NCBI GenBank assembly: GCA_001048675.1 | Contig: CCKK01000023.1 | Location: 372,001 to 436,000 of the forward strand | From: Vibrio diabolicus | GTDB taxonomy: Bacteria; Pseudomonadota; Gammaproteobacteria; Enterobacterales; Vibrionaceae | Length of the DNA stretch: 64,000 nucleotides | Direction: 5' to 3' | Shown here: one piece after another, positions 28,763 to 38,190 of the stretch | Layout: each line of letters opens with the position of its first letter | Numbering within the stretch: the first letter of the stretch is position 1 | Translations under genes and position numbers: made by a program | The notes under the pieces: generated by a model | Told to the model about the DNA's origin: nothing | Seen by the model: the letters and a program-made list of their open reading frames with translations, nothing else | The model's database searches: none

Positions 28763-29827
28763 TTACAGATCGGCTTTCTTATTGCGTGAATACTGACGGT
28801 TTGCTTTGTTTTCAACCATGCTTTCCAAAATGCGATGGTAGTTTTCAAAGCGAGTTTCGTTGATTTCCCCTTTCTCAACAGCTTCACGTAGAAGGCAGCC
28901 AGGGTCGTCATTGTGCTTACAATCTCTGAACTTACAACCGCCTAAGTATGGTCGGAATTCAACGAATGCTTTCGTTACTTCTTCTGCTTCCAAATGCCAA
29001 AGCCCAAATTCACGCACTCCAGGCGAGTCGATCAAGTCGCCACCCGTCGGAATATGATACAAGCGCGCTGCTGTCGTGGTGTGTTGGCCTAAACCTGAGT
29101 TCTCGGAAACTTCGCCTTCTTCCACTTCGCTCTCTAGTTCCGGCATTAACGCGTTGACTAAGCTAGATTTCCCTACGCCTGATTGACCAACAAAGATATT
29201 AATTCGGTCACGCAGCAGGGTTTCTAGTTCAGCAATGCCTTCTCCAGACTTCTTGCTGACCAGAAGCACTTTATAGCCAATGCGTTCATATTCTTTGAGC
29301 CATTCTTCATACATTGCACGATCATCGGCTTCTAGAAGATCGACTTTGTTTAAGACCAGCAATGGTGCGATATTCAGTGTTTCTGATGCTACGAGGTAAC
29401 GGTCAATAATATTCAGTGATAGCTCGGGCAGTACCGAGGAGACAATGACCATTTGATCAATATTGGCAGCTACGGGCTTTAGGCCATCGTAGTAATCTGG
29501 ACGAGTGAGCACTGAAGAACGAGGTTCTACCGCTTCAACAACGCCAGAAATGCCAGCCATAGACTCCAAGCCTTCGCGCCATAAAACTCGATCGCCAGAT
29601 ACTAAAGATTCGATACCACGGCGAAGGTTACAGCGTTGAATTTCGCCTGTTTCAAGGTCTTCAATATCCGCGTGCTGGCCAAAACGAGTGATCACTAGAC
29701 CTTGTTTGCTTGCGCCTAGCATGTTTTCATCCCACTGGATGGACTCTTCTTGCTTTTTTAAACGCTTTTGTTGGTTGCTGCGTACGCGTCGCACTTGACC
29801 TTTGGTTAACTTTTTCTTCTTTGCCAC
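28763..29827 (-). CDS. rsgA: Small ribosomal subunit biogenesis GTPase RsgA
   Basis: Encodes 354 residues. RsgA helps 30S maturation and releases RbfA; its GTPase is stimulated by the ribosome. It has a basic N terminus, an OB-fold (about 45-110) and a circularly permuted GTPase domain with G4 (LNKVD) before G1 (GQSGVGKSSL) and G3 (DSPG). A C-terminal zinc knuckle follows (CKFRDCKHNDDPGC). It is divergent from orn and upstream of psd. Confidence 0.95.
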   Translation of the reverse strand: MAKKKKLTKGQVRRVRSNQQKRLKKQEESIQWDENMLGASKQGLVITRFGQHADIEDLETGEIQRCNLRRGIESLVSGDRVLWREGLESMAGISGVVEAVEPRSSVLTRPDYYDGLKPVAANIDQMVIVSSVLPELSLNIIDRYLVASETLNIAPLLVLNKVDLLEADDRAMYEEWLKEYERIGYKVLLVSKKSGEGIAELETLLRDRINIFVGQSGVGKSSLVNALMPELESEVEEGEVSENSGLGQHTTTAARLYHIPTGGDLIDSPGVREFGLWHLEAEEVTKAFVEFRPYLGGCKFRDCKHNDDPGCLLREAVEKGEINETRFENYHRILESMVENKANRQYSRNKKADL

Positions 29828-29954
29828 AATTCTGTACTTTATGTGAATTTACTCAAATGGTTGAGCCGTGATCTTGGCTCTGCGTGAGTATCGTGTTTCC
29901 CGTATTTTGAGGTATAGTACCTCTTTTATCGATAAACAAATAGGCGGCGTAACC

Positions 29955-30500
29955 ATGTCCTTTAGCGATCAAAACCTAATTTGGGTTGATTTAGAGATGA
30001 CAGGGCTTGATCCTGAAACGCACAAAATCATTGAAATTGCTTCTATTGTCACGGATAGCGAACTAAATATTTTAGCTGAAGGTCCAGTATTAGCGATTCA
30101 TCAGCCGGAAGAAGAGCTAGCGAAAATGGACGATTGGTGCACCAATACGCATACGGCAAGCGGCTTGGTGGAACGCGTTCGCAACAGTAAAATCTCAGAA
30201 CAAGATGCGGTCGCACAAACCATTGAATTCTTAGAAAAATGGGTGCCGAAAGGGGCGTCGCCAATATGTGGTAACAGCATTGGGCAGGATCGTCGCTTCT
30301 TGTACAAACACATGCCGGAGTTAGAAGAGTTCTTTCATTACCGATATGTTGACGTCAGCACTCTTAAAGAATTGGCGCGTCGTTGGCAACCTGAAGTATT
30401 AAATGGGTTCACAAAACAGGGAACACATTTGGCCTTGGACGACATTCGCGAGTCGATTGCAGAACTTAAGTACTATCGTGGTACTATTTTCAAGATTTAA
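29955..30500 (+). CDS. orn: Oligoribonuclease
   Basis: Encodes 181 residues from the ATG at 29955, the E. coli length; the open frame runs further upstream but begins outside the family alignment. Orn degrades di-ribonucleotides, the last step of RNA turnover and of cyclic-di-GMP breakdown through pGpG. DEDDh exonuclease residues are visible: DLEMTG (Asp12, Glu14), the central Asp in SIGQDRRF, and HLALDD near the end. Confidence 0.96.
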   Translation: MSFSDQNLIWVDLEMTGLDPETHKIIEIASIVTDSELNILAEGPVLAIHQPEEELAKMDDWCTNTHTASGLVERVRNSKISEQDAVAQTIEFLEKWVPKGASPICGNSIGQDRRFLYKHMPELEEFFHYRYVDVSTLKELARRWQPEVLNGFTKQGTHLALDDIRESIAELKYYRGTIFKI

Positions 30501-30596
30501 CTGTTAAGGTTGCGATCCAAATTGTTGTAATTTATATCGCTTTTGATTGCTTTTTCATCGTTCAGTAAAAAAATAAAGTTTTTTTGAAGGAAGGAC

Positions 30597-30624
30597 TTGC
30601 ATCACAAAAAAATGCTCTTATAAT
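30597..30624 (+). promoter_or_regulatory. Strong promoter of the tRNA operon
   Basis: TTGCAT (30597-30602), a 16-base spacer and a perfect TATAAT (30619-30624), then a GC-rich stretch GCAGCCC typical of stringently controlled stable-RNA promoters. The first tRNA element begins about 33 bases later. Confidence 0.75.
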
Positions 30625-30656
30625 TCGCAGCCCTAAACAGCGGAAACGTTGTTGAT

Positions 30657-30701
30657 GCGACACTAGCTCAGTTGGTAGTTCGAACCTCGTGTGTCGCTCC
30701 A
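30657..30701 (+). pseudogene. tRNA-Gly remnant, anticodon arm missing (copy 1)
   Basis: The 5' acceptor strand GCGACAC with D arm, and the T loop with 3' acceptor GTGTCGC-T-CCA, are present and pair perfectly, but the piece is 45 bases long instead of about 76. About 31 bases covering the anticodon arm, variable loop and 5' T stem are missing. Identity as Gly(GCC) rests on the resemblance of the remaining parts and on the position after orn, where E. coli has glyVXY. Confidence 0.75.
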
Positions 30702-30743
30702 GTTTCATAGTTCTCACGGTACTTAACGGTGACACAATACGGA

Positions 30744-30820
<77 letters not shown>

Positions 30821-30850
30821 AATTCCATTAATAGCGACTGCTGTTAATAT

Positions 30851-30892
30851 GCGACACTAGCTCAGTTGGTAGAGACCTCGTGTGTCGCTCCA
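30851..30892 (+). pseudogene. tRNA-Gly remnant, anticodon arm missing (copy 2)
   Basis: The acceptor stem and D arm are the same as in copy 1, but this one is 42 bases and the missing segment has different end points (about 34 bases, including the T loop). It cannot fold as a functional tRNA. Confidence 0.75.
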
Positions 30893-30951
30893 GTTTCTTT
30901 TTTATAAATGAAAGCAAAGCCTTCATCATCAACAAAGATGAAGCACTCGGA

Positions 30952-31028
<77 letters not shown>

Positions 31029-31291
31029 AATACAAGACGATAGATTGAATGTTTATTTATTAGCACAATCCTAAGTCGTCGACGGATGCGCCGCTTGATT
31101 CAATTCCTGCTTCTCGCAACCAATCACATCGCTCTTTTCATAATGCTGCGAAGCATGAATCCCCAAAAACTAAATTTTATCCGCATCATATGATGTCGGA
31201 CGATTTCGTTTGTGTTTAAAACACGATATGAATCGGCTGGCGTACAAGTATGATGAGGTTCTGCATGTTTTATCTACTTTAATTAACAGAG

Positions 31292-31300
31292 TTATCCACA
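31292..31300 (+). promoter_or_regulatory. DnaA box (perfect), left
   Basis: TTATCCACA, an exact high-affinity R1-type DnaA box. Confidence 0.75.
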
Positions 31301-31310
31301 TACGTCGTTC

Positions 31311-31319
31311 TGTGGATAA
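31311..31319 (-). promoter_or_regulatory. DnaA box (perfect), right, facing the left one
   Basis: TGTGGATAA, the reverse complement of the R1-type box, 10 bases after the left box. The pair forms an inverted repeat with a 10-base spacer. Confidence 0.75.
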
Positions 31320-31649
31320 GTTAGTTGATAAAGTGTTTTTAGCTTGACTTTTTGCGATGGAGAAGAAAGATCTTTTCGCTGAAGGAAAGTCGAAATAATA
31401 ACGAAATATTGATTAAGTCTTTGTTAATTAAGAGAAAAATAAGTTTTTTGTTCGGATCGGATACGTTAAAATACGATCATTAACTGGTATTTTTTTGATC
31501 CTAGTCATTTCTCCAAGCTGTGTTTAACTTTTTTCTGCTAGCTTGTTTTTCTTGAATCTCAAATTTTTTTCCTACATTACAAAATTGAGAACAAGGTCAT
31601 GAATTGAACATGTAAAAGTGCTTTCAATCTCTTGCATATAGACTACGCA

Positions 31650-32778
31650 CTATGCGTCTCTTGGTAGCCCCTTCTCGACTATTCTTATTAAGCGCTGCTT
31701 TTTCGTCTCTGTAGATGATTTATTCTCAATGGGGAGTTGATTCAGTTGCTCGGCCAAAGCCCATTTGATGTGTTCATCAAGTAATTTATTTTCACCTTGT
31801 CGACTTTCTAACGCATCAATGACTCGTTGACTGTATTCTGCATTACCAAGTGCGACAGCAATATTACGCAGCCACTGTATATGACCAATGCGACGAATAG
31901 CGGAGCCTTCCATATTTTTTAGTAAAAGTCGCTTCATCCCAGTTAAACATGTCTACGAGATCCGGGTTTTTGAAACTATCGCGACGATGGAAATCACTCT
32001 GCTCCGTTATGTCGGCGTAGCGATTCCATGGGCAAACCAATTGGCAGTCATCACAGCCATAAATGCGGTTACCCATTGGCTTGCGAAACTCTTCAGGGAT
32101 CACGCCATCGAACTCGATGGTGAGGTAAGAGATGCAGCGTCTAGCATCAACAACTTTGTCTTCAACGATGGCTTGTGTTGGGCATGAGGTAATGCATGCT
32201 TTGCATTTACCGCACTGATCAACGCTTGGCTCGTCAACGGGAAGTGGCAAGTCGATAAGTAACTCGCCTAAAAAGAACCACGAGCCACAGTCTTGATCTA
32301 AAATCAGGGAATGTTTCCCTGTCCAGCCTAAGCCTGCTTTTTGGGCGAGTGGTCGCTCCAATATTGGTGCGGAGTCGACGAAAGGTCGGTAACCATACTG
32401 ACCAACTTCTTGTTCAATAAGTTTGCCAAGTTTATTCAGTTGTTTTCTGACGAGCTTGTGATAATCACGCCCTAATGCATAGCGACTAATATAGGCATGA
32501 TTTTTATTCGCTAGGTTCGAAGCGAATTGTGCTTCTGGTGGTAGGTAGTCCATCCGAACGCTGATCACACGAACGGTTCCCGGGAGTAGCTCATGGGGTC
32601 TAGCTCGCATCATACCGTGACGAGCCATCCAGTCCATTGAGCCGTGATAGCCTGCATCGAGCCACTTTTGCAGTGCGGCTTCATGCTCACTCAGATCAAC
32701 GTCGCAGATCCCAACTTTTTGGAAGCCGAGCTCTTTTCCCCAAATTTTGATTTGTTGTGCGAGTTGTTCGTAGTTCAT
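31650..32778 (-). pseudogene. queG: Epoxyqueuosine reductase QueG, frameshifted near the C terminus
   Basis: QueG reduces epoxyqueuosine to queuosine at tRNA position 34. The start is the ATG at 32778. The first frame gives residues 1 to about 280 with the catalytic Asp segment (VDSAPILERPLAQKAGLGW) and the two [4Fe-4S] motifs (CGKCKACITSCP and CDDCQLVCPW). It then runs out of frame. The HEAT-like tail (MEGSAIRRIGHIQWLRNIAVALGN to EKGLPRDA) continues in the next frame down to 31650. The coding strand has AAAAAA (31915-31920) where five A would keep one frame of about 375 residues (E. coli 379). It could be a real mutation or a homopolymer error. Confidence 0.88.
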
Positions 32779-33055
32779 GCTAACCACCGGAATAAAAGGG
32801 GGGCGGATCTTAACGGATCTCTGGCTTTGGTGCTACCCAGTTAGGGACGTTTTTGATGCTGTGAATACTGCTTATTGAAGTCATTTGCATATATTCTAAA
32901 TCTAGGTCGATACTAAGGTGATTAAGATACCGTTCCTTGGATACTTTTTTCGCACATATGACATTTGAAAGCTTGTCTCTCAAAACCAACACGGTTTACT
33001 ATTCCTGTTCTTTTGATTTTTATATAGTCAACGATCATTAGTTAGAGAAGCATCA

Positions 33056-33520
33056 ATGAGCACGAAACAATTCAATTTAAAAGATGAGCACGAAACGGTT
33101 GCACTAGGTACCGCTCTGGCTCACCTTTGTTCGCAACAAACCACAATTTATCTGCATGGTGATTTGGGTGCAGGTAAAACAACCTTTAGTCGTGGTTTTG
33201 TCCGTGCTCTTGGCCATCAAGGTAACGTGAAAAGCCCAACTTATACTCTAGTCGAACCGTATCAGTTGGATCAGTGGCAAGTGTACCATTTCGATCTTTA
33301 TCGTCTTGCGGATCCTGAAGAGCTTGAGTTCATGGGGATTCGAGATTACTTCACAGATGATGCAATTTGCTTGGTTGAATGGCCTGAAAAAGGGCATGGT
33401 TTGTTGCCACAACCGGATCTTGATGTGAACATTCGCTACCAAGGTGAGCAGCGTGTAGCCGAACTAACAGCTAATAATGATTATGGTGTGCAGTTACTCA
33501 GTCGATTGGAGCTATGTTGA
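33056..33520 (+). CDS. tsaE: tRNA threonylcarbamoyladenosine biosynthesis ATPase TsaE
   Basis: Encodes 154 residues. TsaE works with TsaB and TsaD to form t6A at position 37 of ANN-decoding tRNAs. The Walker A is GDLGAGKTTFSRG (about residues 36-48), followed by SPTYTLVEPY and the YHFDLYRL segment typical of the family. The E. coli neighbour nnr is not found between queG and tsaE here. Its stop overlaps the likely amiB start (ATGTTGA). Confidence 0.94.
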   Translation: MSTKQFNLKDEHETVALGTALAHLCSQQTTIYLHGDLGAGKTTFSRGFVRALGHQGNVKSPTYTLVEPYQLDQWQVYHFDLYRLADPEELEFMGIRDYFTDDAICLVEWPEKGHGLLPQPDLDVNIRYQGEQRVAELTANNDYGVQLLSRLELC

Positions 33521-33550
33521 GTTTTTCAAATTTTAGAGTAGTGGCGACGT

Positions 33551-35230
33551 TTGTCGCCACTTTTCTCCTTTCTCATCCCCAATTTAGCATTTGCTAACGT
33601 CGTTAAGAGTTTTCGAGTTTGGCCTTCTCCTGATGAAACGCGTGTTGTCATCGATTTAGGCTCGGAAGCTGACTATTCCTATTTCTCTTTATCCGGACCG
33701 GATCGTCTTGTCGTGGATTTAAAAAGCACGACCATGCAGGCCAAACTGCCTGTTACTGTTACGGACAGCCCGGTTTTAAAGCTAGTTCGAAAAAGCTCTC
33801 CGCCAGAGAAGGGCACCTATCGTTTGGTGTTTGAACTGAAAAAGAGCGTTCAAGCGGAATTGTTTAAATTAAGCCCAACACCTGGCGGGCAATATGGTCA
33901 CCGTTTGGTGATTGACCTGCCGCACGGTAAGAAAGCATCGACTTCAGCCTCTAAACCGAGCAAGCCAGCGGCGACCAGTAAAGACATGAGTTCAGTACAA
34001 CGAGCTCAAGAAGTCTTGATCGTTATCGACCCTGGTCACGGTGGTGAAGATCCTGGCTCTATTGGCCCTTCACGCCGTAAGTATGAAAAAGATGCAGTAT
34101 TAAGTATTTCACGAAAAATCGCCGCTCAGCTTGATGCTACGCCTGGGATTAAAACTCGTATGACGCGTACCGGAGATTACTTTGTGAATCTAAACCGTCG
34201 TGTGGCCATTGCCCGTGAAAATGATGCGCACTTACTGATTTCCATTCACGCTGATGCGTTTACCTCACCGAAGCCTCGCGGAGGTTCGGTTTTCGTACTG
34301 AATACCCGTCGTGCAAATACTGAAATTGCTCGCTGGGTTGAGAACCATGAGAAACAATCTGAAATATTAGGTGGTTCGGGTAATGCGTTCTTCACTAAGA
34401 CCAAAGATCGTAACGTGAACCAAACTTTGTTGGACTTGCAGTTTAGTCATTCACAAAAAGAAGGGTATAAGCTGGCAACAGAAATCCTTGGTGAGATGGG
34501 GCGTGTTGCGCACCTACATAACACCAAACCGATTAATACTAGCCTTGCTGTTTTACGCTCTCCTCAGATTCCGTCTGTATTAGTGGAAACGGGCTTTATT
34601 TCTAACCCAACAGAAGAGCGGTTGCTGTTTCAACGAGCGCACCAAGATAAGTTAGCTCAGGCGATCACCAAGGCGGTCGTTAAGTACTTAAAAGATAATC
34701 CACCAGAGGGTACGGTATTCTCGCCTTCAGCGAAGCCAATAGTGCATACCGTAAAACGTGGCGAGTCGTTATCGGTGATTGCGAATAAATATGGGCTTAG
34801 TTCTAAAGCGCTGATGTCGGCAAACAACTTGAAGTCGACTGGGTTGGCAATTGGTCAGAAGCTCAAAATCCCTTCTGCTGGCACGATTAAAGTGCCAAGT
34901 AAACCGATTACTGTTGAGACAGAAACCATTATTCACAAGGTTAAGTCAGGTGAGTTCTTAGGTAAGATCGCGAGTCACTATAAAGTGAAGGTTTCAGATA
35001 TCCGCCGTGAGAACAACTTGAAGTCAGATACCTTGTGGGTAGGACAAAAGTTGAAGATAACCGTCGCTGTCAAAGATAAGCCGATCCGTAAGCACAAAGT
35101 TTCTCGAGGTGAATACCTTGGTAAAATAGCGTCCAAATACGGAGTCAGCGTTTCGAGCATTCGTAAAGCGAACAACTTACGCTCTGATCAGCTGGCGGTT
35201 GGGCAAGTTCTTATCATTCCAAACAAGTAG
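33551..35230 (+). CDS. amiB: N-acetylmuramoyl-L-alanine amidase AmiB with LysM domains
   Basis: AmiB cuts the amide between peptidoglycan glycan and peptide so daughter cells separate, and is activated by EnvC. The open frame from 33551 lacks a charged signal-peptide start. A better start is the ATG at 33514, which overlaps the tsaE stop and follows GGAG. It is in another frame, and dropping one T at 33569-33571 joins the two into MLSFSNFRVVATF...LAFA, a good signal peptide (about 571 residues). Then come an AMIN domain, the zinc amidase domain (VIDPGHGGEDPGSIG, later VETGFISN) and three LysM repeats (HTVKRGESL, HKVKSGEFL, HKVSRGEYL) that bind murein. E. coli AmiB lacks the LysM part. Confidence 0.9.
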   Translation: MSPLFSFLIPNLAFANVVKSFRVWPSPDETRVVIDLGSEADYSYFSLSGPDRLVVDLKSTTMQAKLPVTVTDSPVLKLVRKSSPPEKGTYRLVFELKKSVQAELFKLSPTPGGQYGHRLVIDLPHGKKASTSASKPSKPAATSKDMSSVQRAQEVLIVIDPGHGGEDPGSIGPSRRKYEKDAVLSISRKIAAQLDATPGIKTRMTRTGDYFVNLNRRVAIARENDAHLLISIHADAFTSPKPRGGSVFVLNTRRANTEIARWVENHEKQSEILGGSGNAFFTKTKDRNVNQTLLDLQFSHSQKEGYKLATEILGEMGRVAHLHNTKPINTSLAVLRSPQIPSVLVETGFISNPTEERLLFQRAHQDKLAQAITKAVVKYLKDNPPEGTVFSPSAKPIVHTVKRGESLSVIANKYGLSSKALMSANNLKSTGLAIGQKLKIPSAGTIKVPSKPITVETETIIHKVKSGEFLGKIASHYKVKVSDIRRENNLKSDTLWVGQKLKITVAVKDKPIRKHKVSRGEYLGKIASKYGVSVSSIRKANNLRSDQLAVGQVLIIPNK

Positions 35231-35248
35231 GTGAGCTTTTAACTCATT

Positions 35249-37261
35249 ATGACGATTAAAATTTTGCCAGCTAGACTTGCAAACCAAATCGCAGCAGGGG
35301 AAGTGGTCGAAAGACCCGCCTCTGTGATTAAAGAACTGGTTGAAAATAGTCTTGATTCTGGCGCAACTCGAATCGATATTGATATCGAGAAAGGAGGCGC
35401 AAAGCTGATTCGTGTTCGTGATAACGGCAAAGGTATCGCGAACGATGAACTCGGCTTGGCGCTCAGTCGTCATGCTACATCTAAGATACATACCTTGGAT
35501 GATCTTGAAGCCATCATGAGTCTAGGTTTTCGCGGTGAAGCGTTAGCCAGTATTAGCTCAGTCTCGCGTTTGACGCTCACATCGCGTCCTGCGGCACAAG
35601 AAGAAGCCTGGAGTGCCTACTCCGAAGGGCGTGATATGCAGGTGAAGCTTAAGCCTGCAGCGCACCCGATTGGTACGACTGTTGAGGTGTTGGATTTATT
35701 TTTTAATACTCCAGCGCGTCGCAAATTTCTTCGTACGGAGAAAACCGAATTTGCTCATATTGATGAGTTATTGAAACGCATTGCGTTAAGTCGCTTTGAT
35801 GTCACCATCAATGTGCGTCATAACGGCAAGATCATCCGTCAATATCGCGCGGCGAAAAATCAGCTTCAAACCGAAAAACGTATTGCAGCTGTCTGCGGTA
35901 ATGCGTTTGTGCGGCATATGCTCAGAATCGATCTTGAGCATCAAGGGTTAAAGCTACATGGTTGGATTACCACTCCAGAGGGAGCAAGGCAGCAAAGCGA
36001 TTTACAGTATTGCTATGTGAATGGCCGAATGATGCGTGACAAATTAATCAATCACGCGATTCGTCAAAGCTATGAAATGAGCTTAAAGCCAGATCAGTTC
36101 GCTGCCTATGTGCTCTTTATTGAGTTAGACCCGCACCAGGTAGATGTGAATGTCCACCCCGCTAAGCATGAAGTGCGCTTTCACCAAGCTCGCTTAGTGC
36201 ATGATTTCATCTATCAAGCTTTGGCGGATGCACTTGCGCAAAGCGCCGTGATTGATAAACCACAGGTTAATGAATCCGCATTTCATCGTGTGGAACCGAC
36301 TGAGTCCGAAGAGGTTGAGCATTCGCCTGAGCCTGAAAAAGTGCAAAGGCCGACATCTTCAGCAGTTCCAGAGCGTGTTTATCAAGCGATAGAGAGTACA
36401 CCGGCTTATCCTGGACGCAGTGATTATGAAGTTAAACCTCGCGATCGCAGTCCTAGGGATACTTCCGTGCGAGAAGCTCGCGTTGCGGACTCGTTCAAGC
36501 GTACTGATTGGGTGGAATCCAAACCAGCATCAAAGCCGAATCACAATAAAGAGCGCCATGTTGAGCCAGCACCAAGCAAGCAAGAAGTGCGCGCTTATCA
36601 CGAGTTGTTGAAAACGCCAGAGTTTGAGTCTCAACCCGTAACGCCGATAGAGCCCCAAAAGGCAACTGCGCATGCATCACTTCCATCGATTAATGCACTA
36701 GGCAAAGCGCTAGTGATGGTCGATGAGCAATTTGTTTTGATGAGCAGTGACAGTGGGGCGGCGTTAGTCTCGTTACCTAGAGCGGAATTTTATCGTGTAA
36801 AAGGGCAGCTCACTCCAAGCGATGGCGCGCTTAAAGCACAGCCTCTACTCGTTCCTCTATCTATTAAGTTAGAGGCCGAGTTAGTGAAGCTGGCTCAAGA
36901 TTATCAACAAGATTTGGCGTTACTTGGCATTCAATTGAAAGCGAGAAATGAGCAAGCCTTAATGGTGATGGGCGTTCCCGCGCCGCTACGTCAACAAAAC
37001 TTACAAAATCTAGTACCAGATCTGTTATCTTACGCGCAATCTTGTGTGAAGGAAGGTATAGCAACGGCTCAGATGCTGTCTGAGTTGATAGATTGGCTCG
37101 CATTGCAGGTCACGACAGTGAAGAGTCACTATACTTTTTCTGAAGCAATTCAAATTATTGCGGAACTTGAACAGCTAAGAGATGGTCAATTGCCATTAGA
37201 AGATACAAAATTTGTATCCGCTGTTGATTTCTCTGCCACGATAGCCAAATTAAAACCATGA
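35249..37261 (+). CDS. mutL: DNA mismatch repair protein MutL
   Basis: Encodes 670 residues. MutL links MutS mismatch recognition to MutH and UvrD. The GHKL ATPase motifs are present in the first 120 residues: ELVENSLDSGA, DNGKGI and GFRGEAL. The transducer domain (NVHPAKHEVRF near 300) follows, then a low-complexity linker (about 345-480) and the C-terminal dimerisation domain. The endonuclease motif DQHA(X)2E(X)4E is not seen, as expected for a species using MutH and Dam. Its stop overlaps the miaA start (ATGA). Confidence 0.96.
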   Translation: MTIKILPARLANQIAAGEVVERPASVIKELVENSLDSGATRIDIDIEKGGAKLIRVRDNGKGIANDELGLALSRHATSKIHTLDDLEAIMSLGFRGEALASISSVSRLTLTSRPAAQEEAWSAYSEGRDMQVKLKPAAHPIGTTVEVLDLFFNTPARRKFLRTEKTEFAHIDELLKRIALSRFDVTINVRHNGKIIRQYRAAKNQLQTEKRIAAVCGNAFVRHMLRIDLEHQGLKLHGWITTPEGARQQSDLQYCYVNGRMMRDKLINHAIRQSYEMSLKPDQFAAYVLFIELDPHQVDVNVHPAKHEVRFHQARLVHDFIYQALADALAQSAVIDKPQVNESAFHRVEPTESEEVEHSPEPEKVQRPTSSAVPERVYQAIESTPAYPGRSDYEVKPRDRSPRDTSVREARVADSFKRTDWVESKPASKPNHNKERHVEPAPSKQEVRAYHELLKTPEFESQPVTPIEPQKATAHASLPSINALGKALVMVDEQFVLMSSDSGAALVSLPRAEFYRVKGQLTPSDGALKAQPLLVPLSIKLEAELVKLAQDYQQDLALLGIQLKARNEQALMVMGVPAPLRQQNLQNLVPDLLSYAQSCVKEGIATAQMLSELIDWLALQVTTVKSHYTFSEAIQIIAELEQLRDGQLPLEDTKFVSAVDFSATIAKLKP

Positions 37262-38190
37262 CAGATAAACTACCTTTGGCGCTATTTTTAATGGGGCCAA
37301 CTGCATCAGGCAAAACTGAGTTGGCGATTCGTCTTCGTCAAAAGTTCCCGGTTGAGATCATCAGTGTTGATTCTGCTTTGATCTATAAAGGGATGGATAT
37401 CGGTACGGCGAAACCGGATGAAAAAGAGTTAAGTTTAGCGCCTCATCGCTTGATTGATATTTTGGATCCGAGCGAATCTTACTCTGTAGCCGACTTTCGT
37501 CGTGATGCATTGAAAGCGATGGATGATATTGTTGCAGAAGGAAAAATTCCACTCTTAGTGGGTGGGACAATGCTGTATTATAAGGCGCTACTTGAAGGTT
37601 TATCCCCACTTCCTGCTGCAAATCCTGAAATTCGTCAGCAAATTGAACAAGAAGCATTGACTAAAGGTTGGTCAGTGTTGCACGATGAACTCAAAGAGGT
37701 TGATCCTGTGTCAGCAGCGAGAATCCATCCCAATGATCCCCAACGTTTATCTCGGGCATTGGAAGTTTTTCGTATTTCAGGTAAAACTTTGACTGAATTG
37801 ACTCAAACGAAAGGTGAAAGCCTGCCATACCGAGTCAAGCAGTTTGCAATAGCTCCCAAGGATAGGGCAGAACTTCACCGTCGAATTGAACTTCGTTTCG
37901 AAAAGATGATGGAAGCGGGCTTTGAAGAAGAAATGAAAGCGCTACATTCGCGAAAAGATCTTCACCCCGATCTTCCTTCCATACGATGCGTCGGTTACCG
38001 ACAGATGTGGGAGTATTTAGATGGGGAGTGTACACGTGACGAAGCAGTATTTCGTGGCGTATGCGCGACTCGTCAATTGGCCAAGCGTCAAATCACCTGG
38101 TTACGCAGCTGGGATGACTTAACTTGGTTGGATAGCGAGAACATTGAACAGGCATTAGAAACGATGTCGGAAGCAATAGCATCTGATTGA
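37258..38190 (+). CDS. miaA: tRNA dimethylallyltransferase
   Basis: Encodes 310 residues. MiaA adds a dimethylallyl group to A37 of tRNAs reading codons that start with U. The P-loop GPTASGKTELA (about 13-23), the DSALIYKGMDIGTAKP segment and the RLIDILDP segment are family hallmarks. It overlaps mutL by four bases (ATGA), and hfq follows after 193 bases. Confidence 0.96.
   Translation: MTDKLPLALFLMGPTASGKTELAIRLRQKFPVEIISVDSALIYKGMDIGTAKPDEKELSLAPHRLIDILDPSESYSVADFRRDALKAMDDIVAEGKIPLLVGGTMLYYKALLEGLSPLPAANPEIRQQIEQEALTKGWSVLHDELKEVDPVSAARIHPNDPQRLSRALEVFRISGKTLTELTQTKGESLPYRVKQFAIAPKDRAELHRRIELRFEKMMEAGFEEEMKALHSRKDLHPDLPSIRCVGYRQMWEYLDGECTRDEAVFRGVCATRQLAKRQITWLRSWDDLTWLDSENIEQALETMSEAIASD

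Larger units (their letters stand above)
31029..31649. other. Noncoding block with DnaA boxes, datA-like position
   Basis: 620 bases without a gene, AT-rich in the right half. It holds two perfect, facing DnaA boxes (31292-31300 and 31311-31319), one-mismatch boxes at 31177-31185 and 31211-31219, and a possible IHF site (31402-31414, one mismatch). The place, between the Gly tRNA operon and queG, is where E. coli has datA, which binds DnaA and promotes ATP-DnaA hydrolysis. A tRNA-like 3' end (ending CGCAACCA at about 31124-31131) may be a relic. Confidence 0.6.

Noticed and set aside
29868..29954. Extended Orn N terminus
   Set aside because: The upstream frame lacks similarity to the family; the ATG at 29955 gives the standard 181 residues.
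31177..31319. An origin of replication
   Set aside because: There are only two perfect DnaA boxes and no AT-rich unwinding element or neighbouring dnaA/mnmG/gidB genes, so a DnaA-binding control site fits better than oriC.
32810..32992. Small minus-strand gene of 60 residues before queG
   Set aside because: No ribosome binding site or homology is seen, and the frame runs across a promoter region.
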